This document shows, piece by piece, positions 1-12,200 of a stretch of DNA of 64,000 nucleotides. Source of the DNA: Mesocentrotus franciscanus. Lineage: Eukaryota; Echinodermata; Echinoidea; Camarodonta; Strongylocentrotidae. Positions within the stretch are counted from its first letter, which is position 1. Every line of letters begins with the position of its first letter. A program made the position numbers and the translations under genes. Location of the stretch: positions 27,546,873 to 27,610,872 of the forward strand of contig CP137680.1 in assembly GCA_037976565.1 (NCBI GenBank). The letters are read 5' to 3'. The notes beneath the pieces were generated by a model. It was not told the origin of the DNA and ran no database searches. It saw only the letters and a list, made by a program, of their open reading frames with translations.

Positions 1-602
1 ATGGTTTATTGCCGCTTGGTCTACAATGAGTTCGTCTAATACCCAATTTGTCTATTCCCATACGGTCTACACCCAGCCTGTCTACTATCCACATGGTCTA
101 TTAATCATTTCGTCTACTTATCATTAGGTCTAATGACCATTTGGGCTATTATTCATTTGGTCTAATTTCCATTTGGTCTAATATCCAATAAGTCTACTAC
201 CCATTTCGTCTATTGCTCGTATAGTCCAATTTTCCAATCGGTAAAATTCCCAGTTTGTCTAATTCCCATGTCGTCTACTATCCATAAGGTCTAATAATCA
301 TTTCATGATTATTATTATACATGATTAAATGATTATTATACCATATAAATAGGAAATGGGCATTAGATATACTGGGAATTATACTAACTGGTTATTATAC
401 TACGTGAACAATAGACCAAATGGGTAGTAGACTTATTGGATATTAGACCAAATAGCTATTAGCCTTAATGGTCATCAGACCAAATGATAAGTAGACAAAA
501 TGATTATTAGACCTAATGATAAGTAGACGGGCTGGGTGTAGACCATATGGGAATAGACTAATTGGGTAGTAGACGAACTGGTTGTAGACCGAACAGCAAT
601 TC
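1..602. repeat. Foldback element built of a ~20-bp GGTCTA / CCATTTGG word
   Basis: The left half repeats a degenerate word (GGTCTA, spacer, CCATTT) on the plus strand. The right half (about 405-602) carries the same words as the reverse complement (AGACCAAATGG), and both arms align over roughly 300 bases around a centre near 300-350. The element can therefore fold into one long imperfect hairpin. No open frame of interest is present. A single right arm of the same family lies at 16140-16345. Confidence 0.75.
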
Positions 603-699
603 ACCGATCGTATAAGGTCGCTGAGAGGGAGAGTGTGCTACTCACATGGGCAATTATATGATCGCATAATGAAGAATGATAATAATGATAATAATGATA

Positions 700-965
700 A
701 TAATACGTATCAGGACAATTACCCCCTGGACAATCACCCCCCGGAATATTACTCCCGGAAAACAACTCCCCAAGGACAAACCCCCGGAAAATTACCCCCA
801 AGGACAACCACCCGAGGACAATTACCCCACCCTCAAAATTACCGCTAGGACAATTACCCCCAGGAAAATTACCCCCTGTTCATTAAAGGGGAAGTTCACT
901 CTGTTAATAATTTGGTTTTAATTTTTTTCCGGTAATTTTCCGGAGGGGGGAGGGGGTGATTGTCG
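700..965. repeat. Inverted array of GGACAATTACCCC-type words
   Basis: About 160 bases of imperfect 12-14 bp words (GGACAATTACCCCC) are followed by the reverse-complement word (GGGGTGATTGTC, GAGGTAATTGTCC). It is the same family as the larger array at 11186-12060. It is not seen in the duplicated partner near 16.4 kb, so it was gained here or lost there. Confidence 0.65.
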
Positions 966-1000
966 AGGAGGTAATTGTCCTAGAACCATAATAATAATAA

Positions 1001-1032
1001 CAATGATAATAATAATAATAATGATATTAAAA

Positions 1033-1098
<66 letters not shown>

Positions 1099-1345
1099 TT
1101 ACTAGTAATGGTAATAATTATAATAATGGGGGCTTCTTAAATAGCGCACGTGTCCATCACACTGTGACGCTCCTGGTGCCCCAACATTATAACCCCAGTC
1201 ATAGCTGGCGGCTGAATAATAGCGCTCGGGTACCCATTTACACCTGGATGAAATCGAGTGGCAAATGTGGTTTAATAAGTTGTCATATAATTTTAGTACC
1301 GGGCTAGGATTCGAAGCATCAAACCTTGGATTGAAATTCAAATAA
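1001..1345 (-). repeat. SINE with (AAT)n tail, minus strand
   Basis: Read on the minus strand it has a B-box-like TTCGAATCC near 1305-1315, the body words CATTTGCCACTC and CCAGGTGTAAATGGGTACCCG, then GTGCGCTATTTAAGAAG and an ATT-rich tail, seen on the plus strand as (AAT)n at 1001-1098. The same body appears at 8920, 9700, 16455, 42735 and 53120, so this is a dispersed tRNA-related SINE family. Confidence 0.7.
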
Positions 1346-1638
1346 ATGAACCCCTATACCACGATACCTCCACTATAACATGAAAGGTATGCTCTTTGGT
1401 GTATCCCAATGATGGAGTATGGTCACACCCAGGAATCTAAGGCTACTGTTCACTCCTAGAATAGATGGCTATGCTTGCCATGCGTGTGGATCCATTCCTA
1501 ATCACATTTAAATTATTAACCTGTTTTTATTTCAATCCAATCATGGATTTTCATAGTAAAAAAACCTAATTTAGCCCATTTCCAAAGTATTTTCGATCGT
1601 GTACACCAACAGATAGTATTAAATAAATTTGTGTTATG

Positions 1639-1681
1639 ATAGTGGTGGTGGTGGTGGTGGTGGTGGTGGTGGTGGGGTGGG
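1639..1681 (+). repeat. (TGG)n microsatellite
   Basis: A run of about eleven TGG units lies in the intron before the left DSL exon. The duplicated partner near 17039-17062 has a shorter run, so the tract has changed length since duplication. Confidence 0.9.
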
Positions 1682-1781
1682 ATGGGAAAGGTGATAAAAC
1701 TAGTGGCACGCCCCTTCTCATATCACTCATCTATTTAATTTGATTTTCACTGCACTGTCATCATGTTCCCTTTGCTTCCAG

Positions 1782-1944
1782 ATTGTATGTGCAGTACGCG
1801 GTATATTGTCAACCGGACTATTACGGCCAATTCTGCAGAGTCTACTGCCAGCTTCCTACTTACTATGACCACTATACGTGCGATACCAATACAGGTCGAA
1901 AAAAATGCCACACATGGTACACAGGGTATAACTGCAGGCAGAAG
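1782..1944 (+). CDS. DSL-domain exon of an upstream paralog (partial gene)
   Basis: This is a 163-base exon with acceptor TTGCTTCCAG before it and donor AAG|GTTTGT after it, in the same phase as its partner exon at 17153-17315. It encodes a complete DSL domain with six cysteines in the family spacing (YC..PDYYG..C...C, then C, C and C) and no stop. Relative to the partner it carries several amino acid changes, for example WYTGYNC in place of GFTGYNC at the end. The domain is known as the Notch-binding module of Delta and Jagged. The gene it belongs to is incomplete here: 5' exons would lie left of the window and the next exon is truncated. Whether it is transcribed is unknown. Confidence 0.75.
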
Positions 1945-2484
1945 GTTTGTTAACATTATTGATTCATTTTCTGGAACTTTTCATTTGGTATACTTCTTCC
2001 TTTCAATGTATTATGAACATACTTTTGTATGTATAAGTTCATAAGATTGTTACAAGGTTTTCTTAAATGACGAAAGTGGGCTGACCATATGCAGTATTTG
2101 TTTCCACTTTCCCACTTCCAGCTACCTTAATGGCTAGTGTAGATGGAATAACTATAAGCTAAACTCAGATGTTTAAAGGATGCTAACTGAACTGCTGTTT
2201 GGACTCATCTCATGACCGTCAAATATGGAGATACAATGACATGAACCGTTTTATAATTGAAATGACAGATCACTTTGAATTGCCAATTTATAATCTTGTT
2301 TGTTTGGTCCGGAAGGAATTGGAGCCAAAATAAAAAGGACCAATACTGCTACCATTAATCATCGATTTTCGCTATTTTTTCCTTTGGAATTTCCTCCCAC
2401 ATTAACAAACAAAGTTGAAATATTCGCAGCCATTGCAGGTAATGAGTAATAAAAAAAATATTATTTTGTTTTTTTCTTCTTTAG

Positions 2485-3021
2485 GTTTTACCGACAAGCT
2501 CCACAACAGACACGTCGAACGCCACCTTATCAACGCTTACAACAGATACACTCGCTTCGTCAGTGCACACGCCTTCCTCAACATCGCATATCTCTACCAC
2601 CACCACCGACACGCCAACCTCCCCAAAAGACACACCCATCTCCACAACACACACGCCCCCCATAACAACGCACATGCCTACTCCTACAAAAAATATTCTC
2701 ACCTCCACAGCGGACACGCCTACCCCCACAACAGACACAACAATCTCCACAGCGCAATCGCCATCCTCCACAACGCATACGCCCGCCTCTACAACAGATA
2801 CACTCACCTCCACAGCGGACACGCCCGCCTCAACAACGTACACGCCCATGTCATTAACGAAGGGGACAACACAAGATGCTAAAACGACAATAATAACAGC
2901 TTCAACAGCTCAAACAACGCCACCGCAAACAATAACTACAACTGGAAAAAAACAAGCAACAACCGCGATACGTATATCCAATACAACTCCAGCTACAACA
3001 CAATCTCCGAAACCTTACTAG
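2485..3021 (+). pseudogene. Truncated Thr-rich mucin exon of the upstream paralog
   Basis: After acceptor CTTCTTTAG the frame is open for 178 codons in phase 0, matching the join from the DSL exon at 1782-1944. The residues are mostly Thr, Ser and Pro (TSTADTP-like motifs), as in the large exon at 17827-20067, but only one copy of the macro-repeat is present. Similarity to the intact copy ends near 3014, where LINE-derived sequence starts and a TAG stop follows at 3019-3021. The gene is therefore 3' truncated by insertion or deletion. A short secreted product is possible if the locus has a working promoter. Confidence 0.7.
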
Positions 3022-3775
3022 AGAAAATAAGAATATATGTAAGAAACCTTGGTTGAGTGAAGAATTATTGAGTGTAATAAAGAAAAGAAAAAAAAACTTA
3101 TATAAAATATATTGTAAGCATTCTCCTGATAATAATAAACTAAAGTATCATAAAGCTCACAACAAGGTAAATAAATTATTGAAAAGGGCACGCAAGGCAT
3201 ATTATTCACATAGATTTAAGAAGACAAAAGGTAATATTAAACAAACATGGTCTGTAATAAATGCGATATTTGGTGAATCTAGGAAGACTTTGCCTTCATA
3301 ATTTGTAGTAAATTGACAAAATATTCATGATCCACGTGACATTGCAAATTCTGTTAATGATTTTTTAAAATTAATATTGGATTAATTATTATAGAGATCT
3401 CTTGCCTCAACCATGTGCTCCATCTTTTTTTTTTTAAACCTGTTAATGCAAATGAAATAACTACGTGCAATCATTAAAAGGTACTAAAAGTTGTGGAGTA
3501 GATGTTTTGTACACTGTTTTGTTATTGCTGTATCTTGTATAGGCAATTGTTTGAACTTGTATGTATCTTTTAATTACAGGGACTGCCTCGACAGAACCTT
3601 ACGATTTTAATTGCAGTTTCCCCGATTCATTTCTATTTGTAAACATGTTTCCATTTTGTGTGTGTTCTGTTTTCAATTTTGTATATAATCTGTATTTTAT
3701 ACTTTCATAAAATGTGTTTTTATGGATTTGAATTGAAATGAAACTTGAATGAACTTGAATGAATTTAGGTCCCAT
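3012..3775 (+). mobile_element. LINE relic, internally deleted (CR1/Jockey-like)
   Basis: The frame near 3040-3300 reads a Lys-rich linker (KPWLSEELL, then KARKAYYSHRF and KQTWSVINAIFGES) typical of the segment between endonuclease and reverse transcriptase in CR1/Jockey-group LINEs. It resembles the equivalent part of the LINE at 32905-36055. After about 3400 the coding trace is lost and only a 3' UTR-like tail remains, ending in GAATGAACTTGAATGAA repeats. Most of the reverse transcriptase is missing. Confidence 0.65.
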
Positions 3776-3785
3776 ATAAAAACTT

Positions 3786-6178
3786 TAAAAAGGATGTAAA
3801 GATGTAAAGAAAGAAAACAAACCTGTTCCTATCACATGTCAGTTATAAACATATTAATTAAGAAAAACATGCAATATGTCATGCAATGGTTTACAATATA
3901 CCGTCCAGAATATATGGAAAAAAGTGTGATAAAAACAAATAAATTAGCAATCATACCGTAAACATCATAACAAATGTGAAAAGTTTTTAAATCTGATGAC
4001 TTTGTCTTTGAGGCAACGAGATATGATATACGAATAGAGAATATAAATTGCCAATCAGGCCTATGCAAGTATGTATTTGACAAGACATGCATATACATGT
4101 ATATATATATATAGAGAGAGAGAGAGAGAAAGAGAGATAGGGACACACACAAACATACACATACAAACATACGAAATTAATGAAACAAAATGAACGAACA
4201 AATTGAATTCCCATAAATAAAATTGATTGCCCAAACAGGCTCCTTAGGTCCACTTTGTTAATTTGAATGCACGAACATTAAAATTGATTGCACGAAATTT
4301 GAAATCGCACTTACGTTCACGAATTCGAGTGCACATTAACGAAATGTTTCGCCCTAAAATCAAATTGAATGCGGACAACAACAATTGGAATGCCCTAAAC
4401 TTAAATAAATTTGCATATGAATTAATTTGGATGATCATAAATTCATTCGAACATTTCCAGATGAATTCCATTGCCCGGATTTTAATTTTGAAAGACCGAT
4501 ATCGATTGTAAGACGATAATATGTAAATTTGAATGCACTTTAATTGATTTGATTGACAAAAATATGAAACGGAGCGGGAAAACCTATATTATTATTCCTC
4601 TTTTTCCTTCCTCCCATTCCTTTTTTATTATGTTTTTGCTTACAAGGCACGTATCCCTTGAGTATATATGCTACTGATTAGCCGCGGTTCTAAATTTAGA
4701 AGAATGTTTGGAGGGGGGACTTTGGGGCTGGGGGTATTAGGGGTTCTTGCATTTAATTTCTAAATGTAGATTTGCGCTTTAACTCATTTAATCCATTAAT
4801 TAAGAAAATGTGGGGGCTTGAAGAAATGGTGGGGGGGGGGGCTGATATCCCTAAGTCCCCCTTTATAGAACCGTTGCTGCCATTGACATTAGCAAACATT
4901 CAGTATCAACTCTCCTCTGTGACCGATGGTCGATCCCTGTCATTCCTAATAGTGGATTTGTTCCTACTTTCCAGATACTAACGCTATATATTTGTAATTG
5001 GTTTGTAGTCAACTGTCACAATAGACCTACTTGACAGGAAAAATAATCATCATGCGCTGGTGAAAAAAAGGTCATCAATTTAGAATGAATCACCCTGTCT
5101 ATTATAATTGCCTCGCGTGCCAAACTGACGTTACTCTCATCGCTCGAAGGCCATTATAAGCACGAATTGCGGCTACATAATTATTTTTTCAACCGGTTTA
5201 TCGAGCTTGTGTTGTCCAAATGGGAGCAGCCCTCGTATACAGATCGAAATATCGGCAAAGCGGGGTCATCACCCTTGACTCTTTTAACAAATAAAAGCCA
5301 TTCTCAGCGAATTTAAATGTTTTTCTCTTTCCTTGCGGGGATCTATATTTCCGTGAGGATGTTGGTGATAGGAAGCAAGGTTATGGTCGTCTGACTATAG
5401 TTCAGTCAAGGCATGATTGCCCCGCTATTTGATTTGTGCTTTACTCGATGCAAAGATTTGATGACAAAGTTTAAAGGTGTGAAAATTGTGATCATAGCTT
5501 TATATAGTAGCGGTAAATGTACCACAACTTGCCACAGAAGAGTAGAAGCCATCGTGGTAAAAAAAAAATGGGAACAAAATTCTCGCAAGCTCGTCTAATA
5601 TAATCATGATCTGTAGACATATGAGGGTACTAGTTTCGATCATATCTTCATCAGAAGAAGCTCGTCGCGTTGGTGAGCTAGTGTTTCAATTAATTGCATA
5701 ACATTTGGCTTTCCGGATATGGGCAAAACAACAAGAGGAAGGCAAAGAGAAGGATGTAGAAGAATTGTCGACGAAAGGTGGTGTAGAAAGAGCTCCAGGA
5801 TATTAAGATATATCTCAAAAGCCGCCATTACTGCAAAAGATAAGACCGCCTATATCTAATCAGTCATCACTGACTTAATGACTTGTACTATTTTGTTACC
5901 GGAAGCCAGTCACGACAGTTCTAGATGGGTACAGCCGCAACCCATTCGTGTTTGTCACTTATCACAAAGACGTAAACACGTACGGCATGCCTAAAGCGAG
6001 ATTATTTATTCTTGGCCCATATTAACTTGCTTGTACGAATTAAAAGCTTGAAACAGCGCATGTAGGAGCTGAGAACCAAGCTGCCAAACCACGAATGACA
6101 TCTGCTTCAGACCTCCTAGAAACCCAGCTACAAGGGGTTGTGCTCGATGTGCATGTCGCAAACATATCCAGTCACTAA
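3786..6178. other. Intergenic stretch, no gene seen
   Basis: No convincing exon was found on either strand. It holds a short TA/GA microsatellite near 4098-4138. A degenerate repeat of a TTGATTGCACGAA-like word runs over about 4190-4560. There are also short G-rich and T-rich runs. The longest open frames here have low-complexity or random-looking translations. Confidence 0.5.
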
Positions 6179-6188
6179 CTATAAATAG
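6179..6188 (+). promoter_or_regulatory. TATA-like box just upstream of the DSL gene start
   Basis: CTATAAATAG lies about 18 bases before the ATG at 6206. A normal TATA-to-start-site spacing of about 30 bases would put initiation at or after this ATG. So either the box is coincidental, initiation is unusually close, or there is an upstream 5' UTR exon. Confidence 0.25.
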
Positions 6189-6205
6189 CTCGGTCTTCAA
6201 TCGAC

Positions 6206-6271
6206 ATGAGTGGAACTTTATACACACGGACTAGAATTTGCAGTCTTCTCTTTCTTACAGTCCTTTTAAAG
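6206..6271 (+). CDS. DSL-mucin gene exon 1: signal peptide
   Basis: Twenty-two codons start at ATG 6206 and end at AAG|GTGAGT, phase 0. A basic start (TRTR) is followed by the hydrophobic core ICSLLFLTVLL. The phase matches the acceptor at 9379, and the mature domain starts right after it, which supports this as the true start. Confidence 0.75.
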
Positions 6272-9200
6272 GTGAGTGCATTTATAAAAATTTGCTTTCA
6301 TAGGTAGCTATAATCTATTTTTCCACTAAGATTTTTTTTCTTCTACAATCATACCAAGAATTATTCCGTTTTTCGAAGTGTATATTAATTACGCCTATGT
6401 AACGTCTATAAGTGCTTCCAACAATATCATTATACCCTGATTTTAGCTCCGACTGTTGTTTATAATAATAATAAATTATATTTATATAGTGCTTTATACA
6501 AACGTTTCTATGCGCTTGACATCAATTTGTCAAAACAATACAATAACAAACTTATACATGTATAATTAAAGAAATTAAGGGCCGGCTTACAAAGTAAATT
6601 TACAAGGGGAGTTGTAAGCAATATCAGACAAAACGTAACCTAGGTAATACCAAGAATTAAGTTAACAAAATACTACATGTGATATATAAAGACCTACATT
6701 CTTAAAACTCCCGTATAAAGACAAGTATAATGAAAGACGAATAATAAGGCATAGAGAAGTAAACAATATATGAATCAAATAAGTTAACAGATTATGTCTA
6801 CAAGGTAATGGGGCAGTTAATGATAATTATTATCTATATAAGGCTTTCAAGTGGTACAATAAATCAGTGTATTTAATATCTTTAGCACAGTACCCAGATG
6901 ACAGATTTTGTTTTCGTATTGCTCTGTCATCCGGGAACTTCAACTGTCGATACAATTATTGCTTGTTTATCGAAAATCAACAACACTTTCGCTGGTACCC
7001 GGTCACTCTACCCAATGTGCAAAATTGTGTTATTTCCCTAGTCAGCCTGATATAGATAATAATAATAATATTGTATGGCTTTGTTTTCGTGTGATACAAG
7101 AATATATTGCTCGAGCTATATGACAATATTGTCATATATAGCTCGAGCAATAAATTCTTGTATTACACTCAAAGCCATTCAATATTATATAAATATCTTC
7201 AGTGTAGACTTAAAGATATTCCAGAGAAGGGGCATCCCACACCTCGATCGGTAGTCAGTTCCACGGTTAAGGGGCTGCTACTCAAAAAGCACGGTTACGT
7301 ACAGTAGCATACAGTATATATACTATTTTCACCTGGGTCGAGAGAAACAACTGTATTATATTGCATTGTCTACACTGTCCATAGACATAACGCACGGCAT
7401 GGGCAGGTATTCTACCAGTCTCTCGATTGAAAGTCGAACGAATGAACAACTATTTCACGGTGATCCCATCATCATCGCACTGAAAACAGTTAAGCAATCG
7501 AGGCTTCATGGTAAAAGAAAAATATAGCGACAGCCATTAAAATGTTCTTGTTTTATTCCTCGAACTCACAGGCATCAAAGTTAGTTTGTAATCGGAAAGT
7601 ATATTGTGAGCCAGTAGACCTTCATCTATATGAATCAGTTCAACAGAGATGACAGTTCGAGGGCATCATTAATTCATGACCCCGGCGACCCCCCCCCCCT
7701 CCCCCACTTCACCTGCTCTCCCTCAACCATTTTTCCATGCAGTCTAGTGCTTCTTCTTTTTCGGTTGTCAGCGAAAAAGTAAGTAAAATGACGAAGTTTG
7801 AAGGCACGTGAAAATTCAATCATGAGTATTGAAAATTACATTTTGAAGAAAGAAAGAAACCTACCTCAAATAATGCTATGTAAATATCGAAAGCAAGACC
7901 TCATTTTAACATTGCCCCATGATGGCGTTTATATCCGCTTCATGTATGCTAGCTGAAGCAAGCGACTTTTGTTTTAACCCACATATTTATGAAATACAAA
8001 GAACATCTAGCTACTAATAACTATACGGAATATAGAAAAAACTCGATCTCGAAATGACGTGGGCCTTTGTTTTTGTGAGAGCCTCCGGTCAAGTGAAAAG
8101 TTATCAGCTATTACCCTGACCTATCTATTGTTTCTCTTGTCTATCACAATAATGTGGCATGAAAGAATTCATGGAAGGAAAAAGGAAATGATTTCAAGTG
8201 GCTTAATGTATTTTCTTAAATGCGGCGTCGTGTTCCTGTCCTGTCTATCTCTATACTGACTACTGACCTACCTTTACACTCTTAAAACTCCTGGGTAAAA
8301 GCCCGGCATTTGAGGCGTATCCAGGAATCGACAGGCGGGGGTAACGAATGTATCATGGCAGCTCTGCGTGTTGTAGACCAATAGTGAGCGAGTAAGTATA
8401 TTGATTTCCCCTAAGGTCTCCAAGAGGCGAGGGGGTGGAGTTTCGCACATGACGGGATACACCACTGAACATTTTCACTGATTGCTGTCCAATTATTAAC
8501 TCATATAATGTCTGTCCATTGGACTTTAATGCGGTGATTTTCCTTTCGTCACAGCACCCGAGGTGGGCATAAAATAATGAATCACAGCATTTTTATGATT
8601 TTATATGGAGCCATTATGATATCCAAAGACTGTGCTAGCTCTTCAAATTTAGTCATCATTTACACATTGTTGAAGTAGGTTAGTTCAGGCGTATATTTTG
8701 AATTGATATAGGTGGCCAGTTTCTCAATAAAAAAAATATAAGCGGTATGACAGAAGAGGGGAGCACTATAGTAAAAAAAAAAAAAAAAAAAAGCACGATT
8801 GCCCAGAGTGGATTTTATAAGCGGTATGACAGAAGAGGGGAGCACTATAGTAAAAAAAAAAAAAAAAAAAAAAGCACGATTGCCCAGAGTGGATTTTATA
8901 CCTATATGAGCTGATATAAAACGCGGTGGAGTATGCAATGTTGGAGTGTTGTGATCTAATGGATAATTCAACGAAATGTGAAATACACAGTAATAGGTTC
9001 AAATCCCTGCCACAGCACTGATGTCTTTTGGCAAGACATTATTCTACACTTGCCACTCTCCACCCAGGTGAAGTAAATGGGTAACTGGTATGAAGAAACA
9101 ATGATTGGATAGTTATCAACAATAATCATAGTAATATTCTTTTCTTGTATATCGCATATCACATTATGTCCCTATGCGATTCCAAAGAGCCTTTGGAAAT

Positions 9201-12200
9201 TATTACTCCGGCTTTAGCTCCTACATGCGCTACATGTATTGGCAATAATAATTATGATTGCAGTGTCCTCAAAGAGAACAGTATCCGATGAGGTTACCCT
9301 GAGTAAATAAGATCATAATAGAGCATACTCATAACTGTTATACTACTACTATACATTTTGATTTGTATTCATTCTTTAGATTGTGCAGAGATGTGACAGT
9401 GGTGTGGTGGTGTCTCTACGACTGGATCATTTTATCAATCCGGGTGGAAGCTGTTGTAACATCAGGCATGGGCAATGTGAACCATGTTACTACGAATTCC
9501 AGGTCTGCGTCACAAGACAATCAAGGTATGATGTAAGAACTTTTTTTTTTAAGTTTTGGAACTTTAGAGTTGGCTCGAGCTGAAAAATGCTCAATGTTTA
9601 TAATTACATGTATATGACATGTATGAATAGGGTAAATCTGCGTGTCGAAATTGTATTATTGGTGCAACGCTCTCAATAGTGTAGTGAAAGTTATTTGAAA
9701 GTTCCCTTTCCCCACGGCACTAATGTCCTTTGGCAAGACATTAATCTACATTTGCCACTCTCCACCCAGGTGTTAAATGGGTACCGGTAGGAAGGAATTC
9801 CTCGAATGCTGTGAGCGCCGAAATCGGCAGCCTAGCATAGCCGGGGTAATAGTTGGAGCGCCTTGAGCATCATGCATGGTGGATATGTGCGCTATATAAA
9901 TATCCAATATTATTATTATCATTATTGCTGATAGTCCACTATTGGGTAACTTGATATTTCGCATGACGTCCCAAGAGGCGGATCAAGAATATCAGAAAGG
10001 AGATGGAAGGGGGTGGGGCACAGTGTATGAAAATATACTAAAGCTCACCATTCCCAGGAAGCTGAAATTGATGTAGTAATGTACCGTGATCGTATAAGAT
10101 TCTCAATGATAGGGGTATACTACAGTTTACTATCTATAAGTGATAATAAATCCGGTTTTGAATAACGACAATATCCTTAAAATTATTTTTACTTACTTAA
10201 TCGTTGTGTACGCCTAACACAAAATGTTTAGGTGCATATTGCAGTGCAAACAGATAAAATGTAATTCACAAGAATGGACGGAGGAAATAAGTAACATCTT
10301 GAACTCCTGGCAATTTGACAATCTGTAACATTTCATTAGGGTCGTGAAATGTTAAGTGTTCAAGGACTACAGGCTGGCAACAACAGTAACAGTACATTGA
10401 AAAGTTTCCGGTAACCTGTTTTATTGCACAGTTACACCAAAATCGATTGAAATACAAATAGTCAACATTTTTCATACTATGGTAATTTAAGCGCAATGTT
10501 AAGGAGACACTTGAAATACTTAAGTACATTTTGTGGCTTTGTGGGAAAGACCAACAGGTCAAAGTGATTTTTTTTTTTGGGGGTAATAAGGATATTTTGA
10601 TGAATTTCTGTAAATTCTAGAGTTTCTGTCTTCTTCGAAATTGCATTTTCCCCACATTTATTCTATCATATTTTTTTTACCGTTTTCCTCTCCTGTTAAT
10701 TTCATCCATAGTTACCACTACACATCAGCGGGTGAGCCCTTATGTCACTACGGACGATGGCACACCGGTATGATAAAACCACGCGAAGACTCCTTCTATC
10801 TGCCGCCAAGTTTTCCAAGCGGCCATCCGAATCCGCTGAAAATCCAAGTACCATATTGGGAGGTACGTAGCAATCTATTTTAGGAGATAATAGGCAGCGG
10901 CGTAGATTAGGGGGCACGGGTTTACATGCCCTTGATCAAATTGCAAAGGGAAAGAAGAGATCAGAGATAAGAGGGAAAGAAGAAAAGGAAAGCGAATGTG
11001 AAAAAAAGATTATACAATCCAACCCACATTAATCCCATTTGTTCATTTGTGTTTCATAATATAGCCTCTCAATATTTAAACCCACGCTATGACACTGGTA
11101 ACAGTGTAGCCCTAGCTATCCTAGGAATGTTGACACATGTGAACAGATAATAATAATAATAATAATAGTCCGTTCTTGTATAGCGCATAACACATTATGG
11201 GTTCTAGGGCACCTACCCCCTGGACATCCACCCCGGATAACTACCCCAGTCAACCCCTAGGACAACTACCCCTAGGGCAACCACCCTCTAGGACGACTAC
11301 CCCGGGACAACTACCCCGGACAAATACCCCCAGACAACTACCCCTAGGACAACTACCCCTAGGACAACTACCCCGGACAACTACCCTAGGACAACTACCC
11401 CGGACAACTACCCCCAGACAACTACCACCTACGACAACCATCCTCTAAGACAACTTCCCCGGACAACTTTCCTAGGGGGTAGTTGTCCGGGGGGTAGTTG
11501 TCCTAGGGGATAGTTGTCCGGGGGTGGTTGTCCTAAGGGGTAGTTGTCCTAGTGGGTAGTTGTCTGGGGGTTGTTGTCCGGGCGTAGAGGGTGGTTGCCC
11601 AAGGGGGTAGTTGTCCTAGGGGGTAGTTGACTTGGGGTGGTTATCGGGGGTGGATTTCCAGGGGGTAGGTGTCCGGACTCCGGATACGCACAGTATGATA
11701 TAACATCCCTATGCGTATCAGATGACACCCTGGACAAACAATTCCCTGCATAAATACATCTGGACAACCACCCTGAGGCAATTGTACTCGGACTACTTCT
11801 CTCCTGACAACAATCCATATGACTACCCCAGCCCGGACAACTATCCTCACTCGGACCCTGCCTTCTGATAGCTACCTCCGAAGCGATCACCCCATTGTCA
11901 ATACTACACCTTAAGTGTATAATTAGGCAGTTGTCTGGTAGGTTGATAGTCCTGAGGGTCGTTTCCTTAGGGGTTGCTATAGGGGGAGAGTAGGAGGGGT
12001 AGTTGTCCAGGACATGGCCCGTAGTCGAAGAGGTAGTAGTCCTAGATAATGTATAAATTTGTTATTCTTTTTTAAAGCATGTTTTTCTGTGTTAGTTTTA
12101 TCGAATCAACTAGTCTTTTATTATCTAAATGACCCATATATTTTTAAGCGAATTTCGAAGCGCTTTGTAACTTCAATATTATTATTGATGGTCTTCTGCT

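Larger units (their letters stand above)
405..3014 (+). repeat. Segmental duplication, left copy (partner 16140-18860)
   Basis: The order foldback arm, AAT microsatellite, SINE, TGG microsatellite, DSL exon, intron and Thr-rich exon is the same as at 16140-18860, with high identity through introns as well as exons. The left copy lies upstream of the intact gene's first exon, so it is the 3' half of a tandem paralog. It stops where a LINE fragment begins near 3014. Its upstream exons, if present, lie before the window. Confidence 0.85.

Noticed and set aside
2481..2849. Minus-strand Val-rich open frame over the left mucin exon
   Set aside because: Same repeat artefact as at 18033, with no splice or start support.
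11197..11448. Pro/Thr-rich 83-codon frame
   Set aside because: It is a translation of the GGACAACTACCCC array, with no splice sites or start context.
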